A DNA stretch of 64,000 bases from Deltaproteobacteria bacterium (lineage in GTDB: Bacteria; Desulfobacterota; Desulfomonilia; UBA1062), in the NCBI GenBank assembly GCA_029552245.1, contig JAKPDW010000091.1, positions 1 through 64,000 of the forward strand, written 5' to 3'. Shown piece after piece: positions 8,078-16,753 of the stretch (within the stretch, counting starts at the first letter, position 1; each line of letters begins with the position of its first letter). The notes under the pieces were generated by a model. It searched no databases. It was not told the origin of the DNA and worked only from the letters and a program-made list of their open reading frames with translations. A program made the position numbers and the translations under genes.

Positions 8078-8161
8078 CTCATCCCTCCTTGCCCCCGCCA
8101 TGCCGGCGCGGGGCCGTAAACGACCGAAGAAACCCCATCCCTTCACCGCCTCACTCCGCCG

Positions 8162-9322
8162 TCACTCAGCGGAGGGCACCAGTTCCACCTTCAAGGGGGT
8201 GGATGATCCCCGCTGCGCCTGGACCACCGCTTCCCACTCGTAGTACCCCGGCATGCTGAGCCGCACCTCGTGGGAGCCCTCGGACACCTTCACGCGGGCC
8301 GGCGTCTTCCCCCCGAACCTGCCGTCCACGTAAACCTGTGCGCCTTCCGGGACGCTCTCGACCCGGAGGTCGGCCGTCTCCACGGGCGCCTTGCTGACGG
8401 TGGCCCGATACAGGAGGATCCCTCCCAGGACGAGGCAGGCGACGGCGACCACAGCCGCGGCCGCAATGGTCCGCCTGTGCCGGGGACGGGGCGCGGCGCC
8501 GGGCGCGCTCGTCCGGCCCGCGAGGAACCCCCCGAGCTCGCGTGCCAGCGCCGAGCCCGTCTGGAAGCGTTCTGCAGGGTCCTTGGCCAGGCACTTCATC
8601 ACGATGCCCGAGAATGCGCCTCGGGTCTCGGGGTTCATGGCGTCCAGGGCCTCGGGTTCGCTGGACGTTATCGCGTGGAAGACCGAGGCCAGGTCGGCCC
8701 CCTTGAACGGCCTCGTACCCGAGGCGAGCTCGTAGAGGATCACCCCCAGCGAGAAGATGTCCGACCTGCCGTCCACCTTCTTGCCCATGACCTGCTCCGG
8801 CGACATGTAGTTGGGGGTCCCGAGGATCTCTCCCGCCTGGGTCTGGGAACCGGCCTCAGGGTCCTCGATGTGGGCGATGCCGAAATCGGTGAGCTTCACC
8901 GTGCCGTCCGGGCTCACGATGATGTTCTGCGGCTTGACGTCCCTGTGCACGATGCCCCTGCCGTGGGCGTAGTCCAGGCATCGGGCGATCTGGGCCCCGA
9001 TTCCCGCGATGTCTTCGAGGCGGAGCGTCCTCTTCGCCGCGTACACGTTGAGGGGTTCGCCCTCGAGCAGTTCCATGGCGATGTAGACGGTCCCGTGATC
9101 CTCCCCCACGTCGTGGACGGTCACCACGTTCGGGTGCGACATGCGGCCGATGGCCCTCGCCTCCCTGAGGAAGCGCCTGACGAAGTCCTCGCTTTCGACC
9201 CTGTCCGGCCTGAGCACCTTCAGCGCTATGTCCCGCCCGATCTGCGGGTCCCGGGCCAGGTACACCATGCCCATGGAGCCCCTGCCGATCTCCCTTATGA
9301 TCTCGTACCTCCCGTAGTTCAA
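8162..9322 (-). CDS. Serine/threonine protein kinase with C-terminal PEGA domain (PpkA-like role)
   Basis: Hanks-type kinase of 386 residues. Glycine loop at 13-20, ATP-binding Lys35, catalytic Asp128 in HRDVKPQN, metal-binding Asp146 in DFG, and an activation segment rich in Thr/Ser ending in YMSPEQ. A single membrane helix follows at about 285-310, then an exported PEGA domain (LRVESVPEGAQVYVDGRFGGKTP). The start is TTG, supported by AAGGAG seven bases upstream and by homology starting at once. It lacks the von Willebrand domain of Pseudomonas PpkA. With the PP2C phosphatase two genes upstream and the nearby Fha it makes a T6SS threonine-phosphorylation pathway (inference from context). Confidence 0.92.
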   Translation of the reverse strand: MNYGRYEIIREIGRGSMGMVYLARDPQIGRDIALKVLRPDRVESEDFVRRFLREARAIGRMSHPNVVTVHDVGEDHGTVYIAMELLEGEPLNVYAAKRTLRLEDIAGIGAQIARCLDYAHGRGIVHRDVKPQNIIVSPDGTVKLTDFGIAHIEDPEAGSQTQAGEILGTPNYMSPEQVMGKKVDGRSDIFSLGVILYELASGTRPFKGADLASVFHAITSSEPEALDAMNPETRGAFSGIVMKCLAKDPAERFQTGSALARELGGFLAGRTSAPGAAPRPRHRRTIAAAAVVAVACLVLGGILLYRATVSKAPVETADLRVESVPEGAQVYVDGRFGGKTPARVKVSEGSHEVRLSMPGYYEWEAVVQAQRGSSTPLKVELVPSAE

Positions 9323-9323
9323 C

Positions 9324-10256
9324 TCACCGCTCCTTCACGAACTCGATCACGGTGTCCATGGGGATGACGAGCCCCATCCTCCTCTCGGGCTTCACCCTCC
9401 CCTGCACGACCCCCACGAGCGCTCCCGCGGCGTCGAAGACTGGGCTCCCGCTGCTGCCCGGTGAAACCGGCATGCGCACCTGGACGAACACCCTCCCGTT
9501 GACGAGCCTCGGGGGGCCGCTCACCGTCCCCGCATTGATGGTCAACCCGTTCAAGCCGGGACAGCCCACCGAGTAGACCTGCTCTCCCTCGAGGACCGCG
9601 CCGCGCCTTCCGCCGAGTTCGACGGCCGGCCCCGGCTTCCCGGGGCAGTCTATGAGCGCGAGGTCCCTCTCGTAATCCACCTTGACGAGAACCCCCCTGG
9701 CTCTCCCGCCGCTTGCGGTGGTGATCGTGATCTCTTCGGGGTTCCTGAGCAGGTGCGCAGTGCACAGGACGAGGCCGCCGTCGTCGACCACGAACCCGCT
9801 CAGCTGGATCGGCCCGCCTCTGACCTTCGCGAGGATGCAGACCGTGGACGCCGAGCGTCGCCTCACCTCTTCCGGGATCGTATTGGCCTGGTACTCTCTT
9901 GTCCCTCCGACCGTCTCTTCGTAGGCGTCGAGGAACGACCAGAGATCCTGGGCCCACGGTCCCCCCTCCGGCGCCGCGACCTCGGTGGCGAGCGGGGAGT
10001 GGTGCACCAGGACGATCCGCCGGGCGGTCCCCTTCCTCGTTGCGACCAGTTCCACGGACTGTCCCCGCTCGGTGCGCACGACCTCGTGGCCTGACCGGGC
10101 GAGCCAATCGGTTATCGCCTTTTCCGCCTCGAGCCGCGGGACCTGCACGACCCTCGTGAGGGCCAGGCCGTGCGCCTCAGGAGGGGGGCACGTCACCGGG
10201 GCGAGGGCGAGGAGGGCGACGCACAGCACCACGGGTATCCTCGGGCCCGGCCTCAC
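9324..10256 (-). CDS. Exported trypsin-like serine protease
   Basis: 310 residues. A signal-like hydrophobic segment lies at residues 7-23 and ends in Cys23 (a possible but atypical lipobox). An N-terminal domain of about 100 residues not recognised here follows, then a chymotrypsin-fold protease domain. The triad is visible: His168 in LCTAHLL, Asp198 in YERDLALIDC, Ser269 in SPGSSGSPVFD. There is no PDZ domain, unlike DegP. The GTG start overlaps the phosphatase stop as GTGA, and its own stop lies two bases before the kinase start codon, so the three genes are translationally coupled. A protease inside a kinase-phosphatase operon suggests cleavage of a periplasmic signalling partner, but the substrate is unknown. 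Confidence 0.85.
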   Translation of the reverse strand: MRPGPRIPVVLCVALLALAPVTCPPPEAHGLALTRVVQVPRLEAEKAITDWLARSGHEVVRTERGQSVELVATRKGTARRIVLVHHSPLATEVAAPEGGPWAQDLWSFLDAYEETVGGTREYQANTIPEEVRRRSASTVCILAKVRGGPIQLSGFVVDDGGLVLCTAHLLRNPEEITITTASGGRARGVLVKVDYERDLALIDCPGKPGPAVELGGRRGAVLEGEQVYSVGCPGLNGLTINAGTVSGPPRLVNGRVFVQVRMPVSPGSSGSPVFDAAGALVGVVQGRVKPERRMGLVIPMDTVIEFVKER

Positions 10257-10975
10257 GGCAACACCACCGCCAGGACCACGGTAACGTTGTCTTTGCCGCC
10301 CGCCCTGTTCGCACGGTCCACGAGATCCCGCGCCATGTCGTCGAGACGACGAGGCGGACTCAGGCAGGCCGCTATCTCCACGTCCTCGATCATATCGGTC
10401 AGCCCGTCGGAGCACAACAGGAAGATGTCGCCAGGCCTCGCTTTCCCCTTCAGGATGTCGACCTCGAGATCGCGCTTGATCCCCACCGCCCTGAGGATCA
10501 CGTGGCGCATGGGATGCACCCTGGCTTGCTCCGCCGTTATCGCCTTGCTGTCCACCTGTGACTGGACGAGCGAGTGGTCCACGGTGAGCTGACGGAGCTC
10601 CCCATCCCTGAACCTGTACGTCCGGCTGTCTCCCACGTGGCCGATGACCACCGTGTCCCCGCGAACGGCGAGGATCTCGGCGGTACAGCCCATGCCCGAG
10701 CATTCGGGGTGACTCCCCGCATGGTCGAGGATCCGGCCGTTGGCGAGGAAGAAGGCGTTCTTCACCAGGTCTTCCGCGACGCCGAGGGGGTCGGCCCGGC
10801 CGAACACCTCGAGTGCGGCATCCATGAAGAAGGCGCTCGCGACCTCCCCGGCGGCCGCCCCCCCCATGCCGTCCGCCACCGTGCACATGCCGAGGTCCTC
10901 GCGGACGAGGAAGGCGTCCTCGTTGGACGAACGCCTCATCCCCACGTGCGTAAGGCCTCGAGCCTCGATCCTCAC
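10253..10975 (-). CDS. PP2C-family serine/threonine phosphatase (PppA-like, T6SS)
   Basis: 240-residue metal-dependent phosphatase. PP2C motifs in order: RSSNEDAFLV, VADGMGGAAAGEVAS with metal-binding Asp, VVIGHVGDSRTYRFRDGEL, DHSLV, LCSDGLTD and GGKDNVTVVLAVV. It should reverse threonine phosphorylation by the kinase encoded downstream, as PppA does for PpkA in known T6SS loci (family knowledge). The start is GTG, with GAGG upstream and homology beginning immediately after (THVGMRRSSNED). It is divergent from fha, with about 100 bases between the two start codons. Confidence 0.92.
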   Translation of the reverse strand: MRIEARGLTHVGMRRSSNEDAFLVREDLGMCTVADGMGGAAAGEVASAFFMDAALEVFGRADPLGVAEDLVKNAFFLANGRILDHAGSHPECSGMGCTAEILAVRGDTVVIGHVGDSRTYRFRDGELRQLTVDHSLVQSQVDSKAITAEQARVHPMRHVILRAVGIKRDLEVDILKGKARPGDIFLLCSDGLTDMIEDVEIAACLSPPRRLDDMARDLVDRANRAGGKDNVTVVLAVVLP

Positions 10976-11024
10976 AGGGCCCCCTCCGCCCTCTTCAACC
11001 CGTCCCCGCCGCGGGCCCTTCCCC

Positions 11025-11053
11025 TTGACATGCCCTGTGCGAGCCGGTATTCA
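11025..11053 (+). promoter_or_regulatory. Sigma-70 type promoter of fha
   Basis: Perfect -35 TTGACA (11025-11030), 17-base spacer, -10 TATTCA (11048-11053). Transcription would start near 11060, too late for the ATG at 11062 to have a leader. This supports the ATG at 11080. Confidence 0.7.
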
Positions 11054-11079
11054 CCTTCGGTATGAGGGAGATCCCGGTC

Positions 11080-11988
11080 ATGAAGGTGCGGCTCGTCCAC
11101 ATCCAGGGCCCGCTTGCAGGCCAGATCCAGGAGTTTACCGAGCCATCCATCAGCATCGGGAGACACCCTTCCTGCCAGGTGACGTTCCCGGCCGATCTCA
11201 AGACCGTCTCCCGGACGCACGCCCTCATCGTGCGCGAGGGAAACCGCTGCAAGCTCATCGACAAGAGCACCAACGGGACGTTCGTCAACGGCAGGAGGGT
11301 CCAAGGCGAGGTCTTCCTCAAGGACGGCGACGTGATCATGTTCACCGACGGCGGGCCCAAGGTGAGCTTCCTCGCGGAACTCGTGGACGCCGCGCCCCCC
11401 CGCCCACCGACGCCGCCCGAGAGCACGGACGCGGCTTTTGGACGCCAGGAGGCCGCGGCCCAAGCCCAAGGCACGCCCGCGCGCGGCGCGCAGGCCCCCG
11501 CCCCCCGGCAGGGGCCGCCACCCTCCGTGCCCCAGGCGCCTGCAGGTGAGGCGCCCCGGGTCGGCAAGGTCCAGGTCCCCCTCATCGTCCAGTACGGGCC
11601 GTCGGTCCGCACGTTCAGGGAGGTGCCCGTCACGATCGGCTCCGCGCCGGATGCGGACCTCGTCATGGCCCACGCGGGCATGGCCCCGCGCCATGTCATG
11701 ATCTTCTCGAGCGGGGGCGCCTACTGGGTCAAGGACCTCACGGGCAGGGGCATGGTGACCATCAACGGCAGGCCGGTCGTCACCGAGGCGCAGATGAACT
11801 CCATGGACCTCGTGTCCCTCGGCCCCGGCCTCCCCACCTTCAAGTACCTCGGCGAGGGGAGGCTCGCGGAGATCGAGCAGGAGCCCGCCCACAAACCGGA
11901 GACGAGAGAGGCGCACACGCAGCCGCAAGACGCGCCCAAGCCCGTCAAGAAACCCCAGAAGTCCATCTTCGACATATTCAAGCGCTGA
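11080..11988 (+). CDS. FHA-domain protein (T6SS Fha-like phosphothreonine reader)
   Basis: 302 residues. A canonical forkhead-associated domain occupies residues 1-100, with the phosphothreonine-binding residues in place: Gly27-Arg28, Ser44, His47 and Asn65 (GRH, SRTHA, STNGTF). A Pro/Ala-rich linker (about 110-165) leads to a second, degenerate FHA-like domain (IGSAPDADLV, PRHVMI, TINGRPV), and a basic tail ends IFDIFKR. The ATG at 11080 has GGGAG nine bases before it and fits the promoter; an in-frame ATG at 11062 does not. It is convergent with the VgrG-side operon and divergent from the phosphatase. Unlike typical TagH/Fha it has no helical C-terminal domain; a candidate for that part is encoded separately at 36026-36769. 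Confidence 0.88.
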   Translation: MKVRLVHIQGPLAGQIQEFTEPSISIGRHPSCQVTFPADLKTVSRTHALIVREGNRCKLIDKSTNGTFVNGRRVQGEVFLKDGDVIMFTDGGPKVSFLAELVDAAPPRPPTPPESTDAAFGRQEAAAQAQGTPARGAQAPAPRQGPPPSVPQAPAGEAPRVGKVQVPLIVQYGPSVRTFREVPVTIGSAPDADLVMAHAGMAPRHVMIFSSGGAYWVKDLTGRGMVTINGRPVVTEAQMNSMDLVSLGPGLPTFKYLGEGRLAEIEQEPAHKPETREAHTQPQDAPKPVKKPQKSIFDIFKR

Positions 11989-12002
11989 CACGCCCTTGCC
12001 CC

Positions 12003-12413
12003 TCAACAGTTCATGAGGATCCTCTCGCCCTCGATCCTCACGTCGTCGTTCGCCCGGACGTTCACATCGCCGAGCTCGGCCTCGATGGTGTGCGTCCTCG
12101 CCCTGATGGACAGGTCGCCTTCCACCTTCACCGCCGCGTCCCCTCCCGTGCTCAGGGAGATCCCATCGCGTGCGTTCAGGGCGAGGCTGCCGGCGCTGAT
12201 GGAGAGATCGCCGTCGGTCTCGATCGTGATGCAGGCACCCTCGAGGTGGAGGACAGGCCCCCTGTCGGTCAGGGTGATCGTGAGTCTCACCCCGCCGTCA
12301 GGCCCGGTCACGGTGATCCTGTCCGAGTTTCCCTCCCTGGTCAGGACGAGCCGACGACCTTCCTCGAGGTCTATCACCCTGGCCATGGCCGACGCCTTCT
12401 TTCGTGGGGCCAT
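12003..12413 (-). CDS. Small VgrG-tail-like protein of the T6SS operon
   Basis: 136 residues with no signal or membrane segment. A short basic N-terminus (MAPRKKASAMAR) leads into alternating polar/hydrophobic strands (ITVTGPDGGVRLTITLTDRG, LSISAGSLALNARDGISL, VNVRANDDVRI), the pattern of the gp5-like triple beta-helix at the end of VgrG. It ends in MNC, much as the neighbouring VgrG ends in NNC. GAGGAGGG lies just before the ATG, and 10 bases separate it from the vgrG stop. It may cap or extend the VgrG spike, or be a free beta-helix adaptor. No family name can be given with confidence. Confidence 0.7.
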   Translation of the reverse strand: MAPRKKASAMARVIDLEEGRRLVLTREGNSDRITVTGPDGGVRLTITLTDRGPVLHLEGACITIETDGDLSISAGSLALNARDGISLSTGGDAAVKVEGDLSIRARTHTIEAELGDVNVRANDDVRIEGERILMNC

Positions 12414-12423
12414 CGTACCCTCC

Positions 12424-14556
12424 TCAACAGTTGTTCTTGATCATGGACCCGGTGAGCGTGATCATCCCTCCCGTGGTGAGGCTGATGCCGGAAGCGCCGA
12501 TCTCCACCGAGGAGCCGCCCGCGTTCAGGGTGATGGAGGTGCCGCTCGCGGTTATCTGCCCGGAGGCGTCCACCGTGACGACCCACCCACCGCTGGTGAT
12601 GGTGACCTTGCTGCCCGCCTGGAGTTCGATCCCGCCCGAGGCGTCCGCCCCCATGTTCCCACCCACGCGCATCACGCAATCGCCGCCTGAGGCCACGCTC
12701 CACTTCCCGCCGATGTTCTCCTCGCACGCACCCGAGATGTCCGCCTGTCGGGACCCGGACACGGACTCCGTGACCCCCCCGTCCACCACCACCTTCAATC
12801 CGCCCTCGATGGTGCGCGACTCGCCGCCCGTCACCTGCACGGTGCGGCCCTGGGCCACGGTGAGCTTCTCCCCCTGCTGGATGGTCCTCGTGCACGTCCG
12901 GGTCACCGTGATGGTCTCCGATCCCCTCACCGTCAGGCTGCGGTCGTTGCCGACGGTCACGGAATCGTTGTTTCCGACCGTTGTGCCCCTGTTGTGCTCG
13001 ACCACGACGTTGTGGTCCTTCTGCGCGTGGATGTAGACCTCCTCCTCCCCCTTCTTGTCCTCGAAGCGGATCTCGTTGGAGCCGCCGCCTCCCGGCGTGG
13101 AGTTTGACTTCAGCGTGCTCTTCGTCTTCTGGTCCGGGAGGGTGTACGGCGGGGTGTTCGCCGCGTTGTAGACGCTGCCGATGATTATCGGCCGGTCCGG
13201 GTCACCCTCGACGAACCCCACGATCACCTCGTGGCCGATCCTCGGGATCCACACGGCGCCCCAGCCCTGGCCGGCCCAGACCTGGCCCACGCGGATGAAG
13301 CATGTGGTCTCCTCGTTCCTGAGGCCCTCGCGGTCCCAGGGGAACTGGACCTTCACCCTCCCGTGCTCGTCGGTGTAGATCTCCTCGCCCGGAGGCCCGG
13401 TGACCGTGGCCGTCTGCACGCCTTGAACCACGGGTTTCGGGGTGAGCCGAAGGGGCCTGAATGCGACTCCGTGGGGAATGCACGTGAAGGTGTTCGTGTA
13501 CGACGCCTCGGGTGCGGACCCCGTGAGCTCCACGGGTTCCCTCGCCTCGTGCTCCACATCCACGAGGACGTACGGCCTGCCGTTCATCTCCTTGCGGTGG
13601 TAGTCCTCGAGCGTGAACCTGTATCCGCTCGAGAACGTCCTGCAGTTGCCCACACCGTGGAGTTTCGTGACCTGGGCCTCCTCGGCCTGCATGCGGAGCT
13701 CTGCGTAGCGCTCGCCGTCCGCCCTCGTCCCGTACCGCCCGGGGAAATCGTACACCTCCCGCTTGCCCGTCCCCACCTCGATGCTCGTCGGCATCTCCAC
13801 CAGCAAATCGGTGCTCGGCATGAGGTAGTTGTAGTCGGTGGTCACGTAGGAGGCGATCCTGATCTCCTCGCCCCAGCCCAGGTGCGTGATCACGTCCTCG
13901 GCCTGCACCGCTTCTGCCCCCTTGTCGAGCAGGCATCTCACCGTGGACTGGACCGGGCAGTCCCTGTGGGCGTCCGGCGAGTCGGCCATGACGAGCACGT
14001 GCCGCGAGCGCTCGTGCTCGAAGAAGTAGAAGATACCCTCTTCCTCGAGGAGCCTGCTCACGAAGTCGAGGTCGCTCTCGTGGTACTGCACGCAGTACTC
14101 CCTCTTCGCATACGAACCGGTCAGCCTGAACTCGTAGTGGGAGAACTTCCACTCACCGAAGACCTGCTCCACGATCTGGACCACGTCCTTCTTCTGGAAG
14201 ATCCTCGAGTTCATGGATTTCGAGAGGAGCCACGTCCAGGGGACCAAGACCGCCGTGTAGGTGGCCATGTGCATGAGCCGCTCCGGGCCCTCGGGGACGC
14301 CCAGGCGTTCCTGCCTGAACCTCGATATGACGCCGTTGATCGGCCTCGTCTCGTCCTGGGCGAGCCTCACGAACACGGTCGCGCCCTTTCCGATGAGCGC
14401 CCTCGGGTCGATGGACGTGTCCTCGGAGACGAGGGTGAGCTCGAAGGAAAACGGCACCGATATGCCCTCCCTTCCCCTGAACGAGGTGAGCGCGAAGACA
14501 TCGGGGCCCAGGGGGGTCTCGATCGAGAGCATGCGGTTCTCCTGGCTGAAACTCAT
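12424..14556 (-). CDS. vgrG: Type VI secretion spike protein VgrG
   Basis: 710-residue trimeric spike protein that sits on Hcp and is expelled with it. The N-terminal half is gp27-like (VPFSFELTLVSED, YCVQYHESDLDFVSRLLEEEGIFYFFEH). The gp5-like OB domain follows (VTGPPGEEIYTDEHGRVKVQFPWD) with WVPRIGHEV-type sequence (WIPRIGHEVIVGFVEGDPDRPIIIGS). A long repetitive beta-helix (VTVGNDRSLTV, TVRGSETITV and similar) ends in MIKNNC. No enzymatic extension is seen, so it is a structural VgrG that needs a separate tip or cargo. The ATG is clear. DUF2169 and PAAR-like genes upstream probably help load the tip. Confidence 0.96.
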   Translation of the reverse strand: MSFSQENRMLSIETPLGPDVFALTSFRGREGISVPFSFELTLVSEDTSIDPRALIGKGATVFVRLAQDETRPINGVISRFRQERLGVPEGPERLMHMATYTAVLVPWTWLLSKSMNSRIFQKKDVVQIVEQVFGEWKFSHYEFRLTGSYAKREYCVQYHESDLDFVSRLLEEEGIFYFFEHERSRHVLVMADSPDAHRDCPVQSTVRCLLDKGAEAVQAEDVITHLGWGEEIRIASYVTTDYNYLMPSTDLLVEMPTSIEVGTGKREVYDFPGRYGTRADGERYAELRMQAEEAQVTKLHGVGNCRTFSSGYRFTLEDYHRKEMNGRPYVLVDVEHEAREPVELTGSAPEASYTNTFTCIPHGVAFRPLRLTPKPVVQGVQTATVTGPPGEEIYTDEHGRVKVQFPWDREGLRNEETTCFIRVGQVWAGQGWGAVWIPRIGHEVIVGFVEGDPDRPIIIGSVYNAANTPPYTLPDQKTKSTLKSNSTPGGGGSNEIRFEDKKGEEEVYIHAQKDHNVVVEHNRGTTVGNNDSVTVGNDRSLTVRGSETITVTRTCTRTIQQGEKLTVAQGRTVQVTGGESRTIEGGLKVVVDGGVTESVSGSRQADISGACEENIGGKWSVASGGDCVMRVGGNMGADASGGIELQAGSKVTITSGGWVVTVDASGQITASGTSITLNAGGSSVEIGASGISLTTGGMITLTGSMIKNNC

Positions 14557-14584
14557 GGGTTCACTCCTTTGTACGGCTTTGTCT

Positions 14585-15742
14585 TCACGGCCACTCGGCC
14601 ATGAAAGGCATTCCTGCGAGCTCCTGGGGCAGGTACGGCCTGAGCGCAGGCGCGCTTCCCCGCCACACGATGCAGACCCTGTCCCGGTCGGGCTCGATCA
14701 CCACGGTGTGCATGACCACGTCCGTCCGGTTCAACCTGCCGTTCCTCGCGTCCGCAAACAGGCGAGGGGCCTTCTTCGGGAGCCGTATGCGCATCGTTTC
14801 CCGCCCCGGGTGCATGTTGCCGAGCAGGATCTCCTCCCCGCCCACGAGGTAGGGTACGCTCAGCCCCGGTGAGGCGCCCGAGGCGAGCAGGAATGCACCG
14901 TGCGCATCGACGGTCCTGTCCTTGACGACCCATGCGGGGACGAGGCCCCTGTCCACCTCCGCGAACACCGCCGCCGCCTCGTCGTGATCAGGCACGATCC
15001 CGGCGCACGCGATGCGGGGGAACCACCCGTAGTCGTACCAGTCCATCGCCTGGGGCAGAGGCATGAGCGGCCACCTGAGGTGATCCTGCACGCAGAGCCT
15101 CTCGGGCGTCAGGGGGTCCTGCGGGTCCTCGAGGTTCGGCAGCCTGAGCGCCTCGACGGCCCTCCCGTCCTTCTCGATGAGGTAACCCGTGCCGCAGGGG
15201 TTGCGCGGGTAGAGAAACGGGCTCGCCATGTCGAGATCGCACTCCCCCGGGTCGACGGCGCCGTGCAGGGCCAGGAACGGGTTTCCGCGCGTCCGCTCCG
15301 CCGCATGGTCCCTGCCTCCGTAGGCGTGCGTGTACGAGAGGGGGACCTTGTCCACGGGCTCAGGCTCGGAAAACACGATCTTCCCGGCAGGGTCCAGCGT
15401 GCAGCTCCTGTCACCCACCACGAGGACCCGCTTCTCCCTGCCGGCGACGCTCACCCCGGCGATGAACCTCCTCCTCCCATGGCCGTAGGCGTGCCCCTTG
15501 ATCACCACGTCCGTGGAGAGCTTGTAGGGGTAGATGTCGATGTCGTGGACGAGCAGGCCCTTGACGGACCCGTCGGCAACGGGTCTCGTGTTGAGCGGCT
15601 CCTGCTCGGGCATCGGCTCGAGGGACCCGTCCTTCCCGACGGCATAGGCGACCTTGAGCACCACCGACAAGATGAACCCTCCCTGGGGGTCCCTTCCCGA
15701 CAGCTGCATCGCGCACGGCGCGGGGGATGTGAGGACGGGCAC
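14585..15742 (-). CDS. DUF2169 family T6SS accessory protein (VgrG-proximal copy)
   Basis: 385-residue protein of the DUF2169 family, which occurs next to vgrG and PAAR-like genes and is thought to act as a loading adaptor (family knowledge). The family hallmark LSYTHAYGGRDHAAERTRGNPF is at about residues 136-157, followed by a Gly/Pro-rich turn (NPCGTGYLIEKDG) and LPNLEDPQDPLTP. It has no signal peptide or membrane segment. The start is GTG with GGGAGG close upstream. A second member of the family lies two genes away with the PAAR-like gene between them. The two are too divergent to be a recent duplication. Confidence 0.85.
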   Translation of the reverse strand: MPVLTSPAPCAMQLSGRDPQGGFILSVVLKVAYAVGKDGSLEPMPEQEPLNTRPVADGSVKGLLVHDIDIYPYKLSTDVVIKGHAYGHGRRRFIAGVSVAGREKRVLVVGDRSCTLDPAGKIVFSEPEPVDKVPLSYTHAYGGRDHAAERTRGNPFLALHGAVDPGECDLDMASPFLYPRNPCGTGYLIEKDGRAVEALRLPNLEDPQDPLTPERLCVQDHLRWPLMPLPQAMDWYDYGWFPRIACAGIVPDHDEAAAVFAEVDRGLVPAWVVKDRTVDAHGAFLLASGASPGLSVPYLVGGEEILLGNMHPGRETMRIRLPKKAPRLFADARNGRLNRTDVVMHTVVIEPDRDRVCIVWRGSAPALRPYLPQELAGMPFMAEWP

Positions 15743-15751
15743 GGTCCCTCC

Positions 15752-16648
15752 CTAGTACGCCCCGGTCTGCCCGGCACCGCCAGTCGAGCCGCCGTGCTCG
15801 TCGACGCCGGGGTTGCTCAGGTAGTTCGTGACGGCCTCGGCCTGCCTTCCCAAGAGCGTCGGCAGACCGAACGTGGAAGCGTCCATGCCCATGGGCCCGC
15901 CCATGAAGAAACCCGTGACGGCGTTGGCCAGGTTGCCCGATCTCGCTGGCAACGCGCTGAAGTAGGCCGCCGCGGATACACGCTGCGACTGCACCAGCTG
16001 CCGGGCCGCCTCGTTTATCATGTTCCCCGGCACACCCCCCCTGCTCCTGAGCAGGGCCTTCGCCGCCTGCTTGGAGAGGACCTGGGGTGCGAACCTGCCG
16101 AGGAGGTAGCTCGCGTAAGGCTCTATCAACTCTCCCGCCTTGTTCCCAAGCCAGTTGAGGATGGACTGCACGATGAAGTCCGCCGCCATGGCTTGAAAGC
16201 CGTTGAGGATGTCCGCGAGGCTCATGTCCACGTACACCGTGGTGAGCGCGAGTGCGAGCCCGGTGGGCGTGGGCACGGGGGTCCCGCAGTCGAGGTTCGG
16301 GTTCGTGTTCCCGAGGAGGGCCGCGGCGATGCGCTCCCCGTTCGACTGGATGTTCGCGGGCCCGAAGTACGACTTCGACGAGCTGAAGGCGATGTCGAGG
16401 GGCAGGGTCTGCGAGGGGGGGCCGACGTGCGGGATGCCCGGCCCCACGTCCGTGGGCGCCTGCATGGTGAACCCCAACCCCTGCTGGGTGTGCGTGGTCG
16501 CGTAGCGCGACGTGAGCCCGGTCCCGACCATGACCGCCATGGTCTTGTACGGTGCGGGCGTAGGAGCGGGGGACGGCGACCCCGGCGGCCAGGGTATGTG
16601 GTAATCCACCCCCATGACCGGGTGCCAGTGCTTCAGGACCGCGAACAC
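15752..16648 (-). CDS. PAAR-like candidate / T6SS cargo protein of unknown function
   Basis: 298 residues, flanked by two DUF2169 genes and upstream of vgrG, the usual place for a PAAR or PAAR-like (DUF4150) tip protein. The N-terminus is rich in Pro, His and Gly (HWHPVMGVDYHIPWPPGSPSP), then GIPHVGPPSQTLPLDIAF and TPVPTPTGLAL, consistent with a compact beta tip. From about residue 140 it is helical and alanine-rich (FQAMAADFIVQSILNWLG), ending in a Gly-rich tail. I cannot match it firmly to a PAAR family. The C-terminal part could be an effector or a chaperone-binding region. Start is GTG; the ribosome binding site is unclear (GGGGGG six bases upstream). Confidence 0.65.
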   Translation of the reverse strand: MFAVLKHWHPVMGVDYHIPWPPGSPSPAPTPAPYKTMAVMVGTGLTSRYATTHTQQGLGFTMQAPTDVGPGIPHVGPPSQTLPLDIAFSSSKSYFGPANIQSNGERIAAALLGNTNPNLDCGTPVPTPTGLALALTTVYVDMSLADILNGFQAMAADFIVQSILNWLGNKAGELIEPYASYLLGRFAPQVLSKQAAKALLRSRGGVPGNMINEAARQLVQSQRVSAAAYFSALPARSGNLANAVTGFFMGGPMGMDASTFGLPTLLGRQAEAVTNYLSNPGVDEHGGSTGGAGQTGAY

Positions 16649-16753
16649 GGCGCGCCCCCCCGGCCCGCGTGAGCCTTCGAACGGTATCCTCGGCCTCTTT
16701 CTCCCACAGGTCCTCCCCTTCCGTGCGCCCTCACGAGCACCGCAGGCCCCTCT

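Noticed and set aside
5108-8119. Very long open frame on the plus strand opposite the TPR and lipoprotein genes
   Set aside because: It overlaps tsaB and runs antisense to two well-supported genes, and has low-complexity His/Arg/Gly-rich composition typical of shadow frames in GC-rich DNA.
12424-14556. Evolved VgrG with toxic C-terminal extension
   Set aside because: The C-terminal part is regular beta-helix repeats to the last residue; no enzymatic motif is seen.
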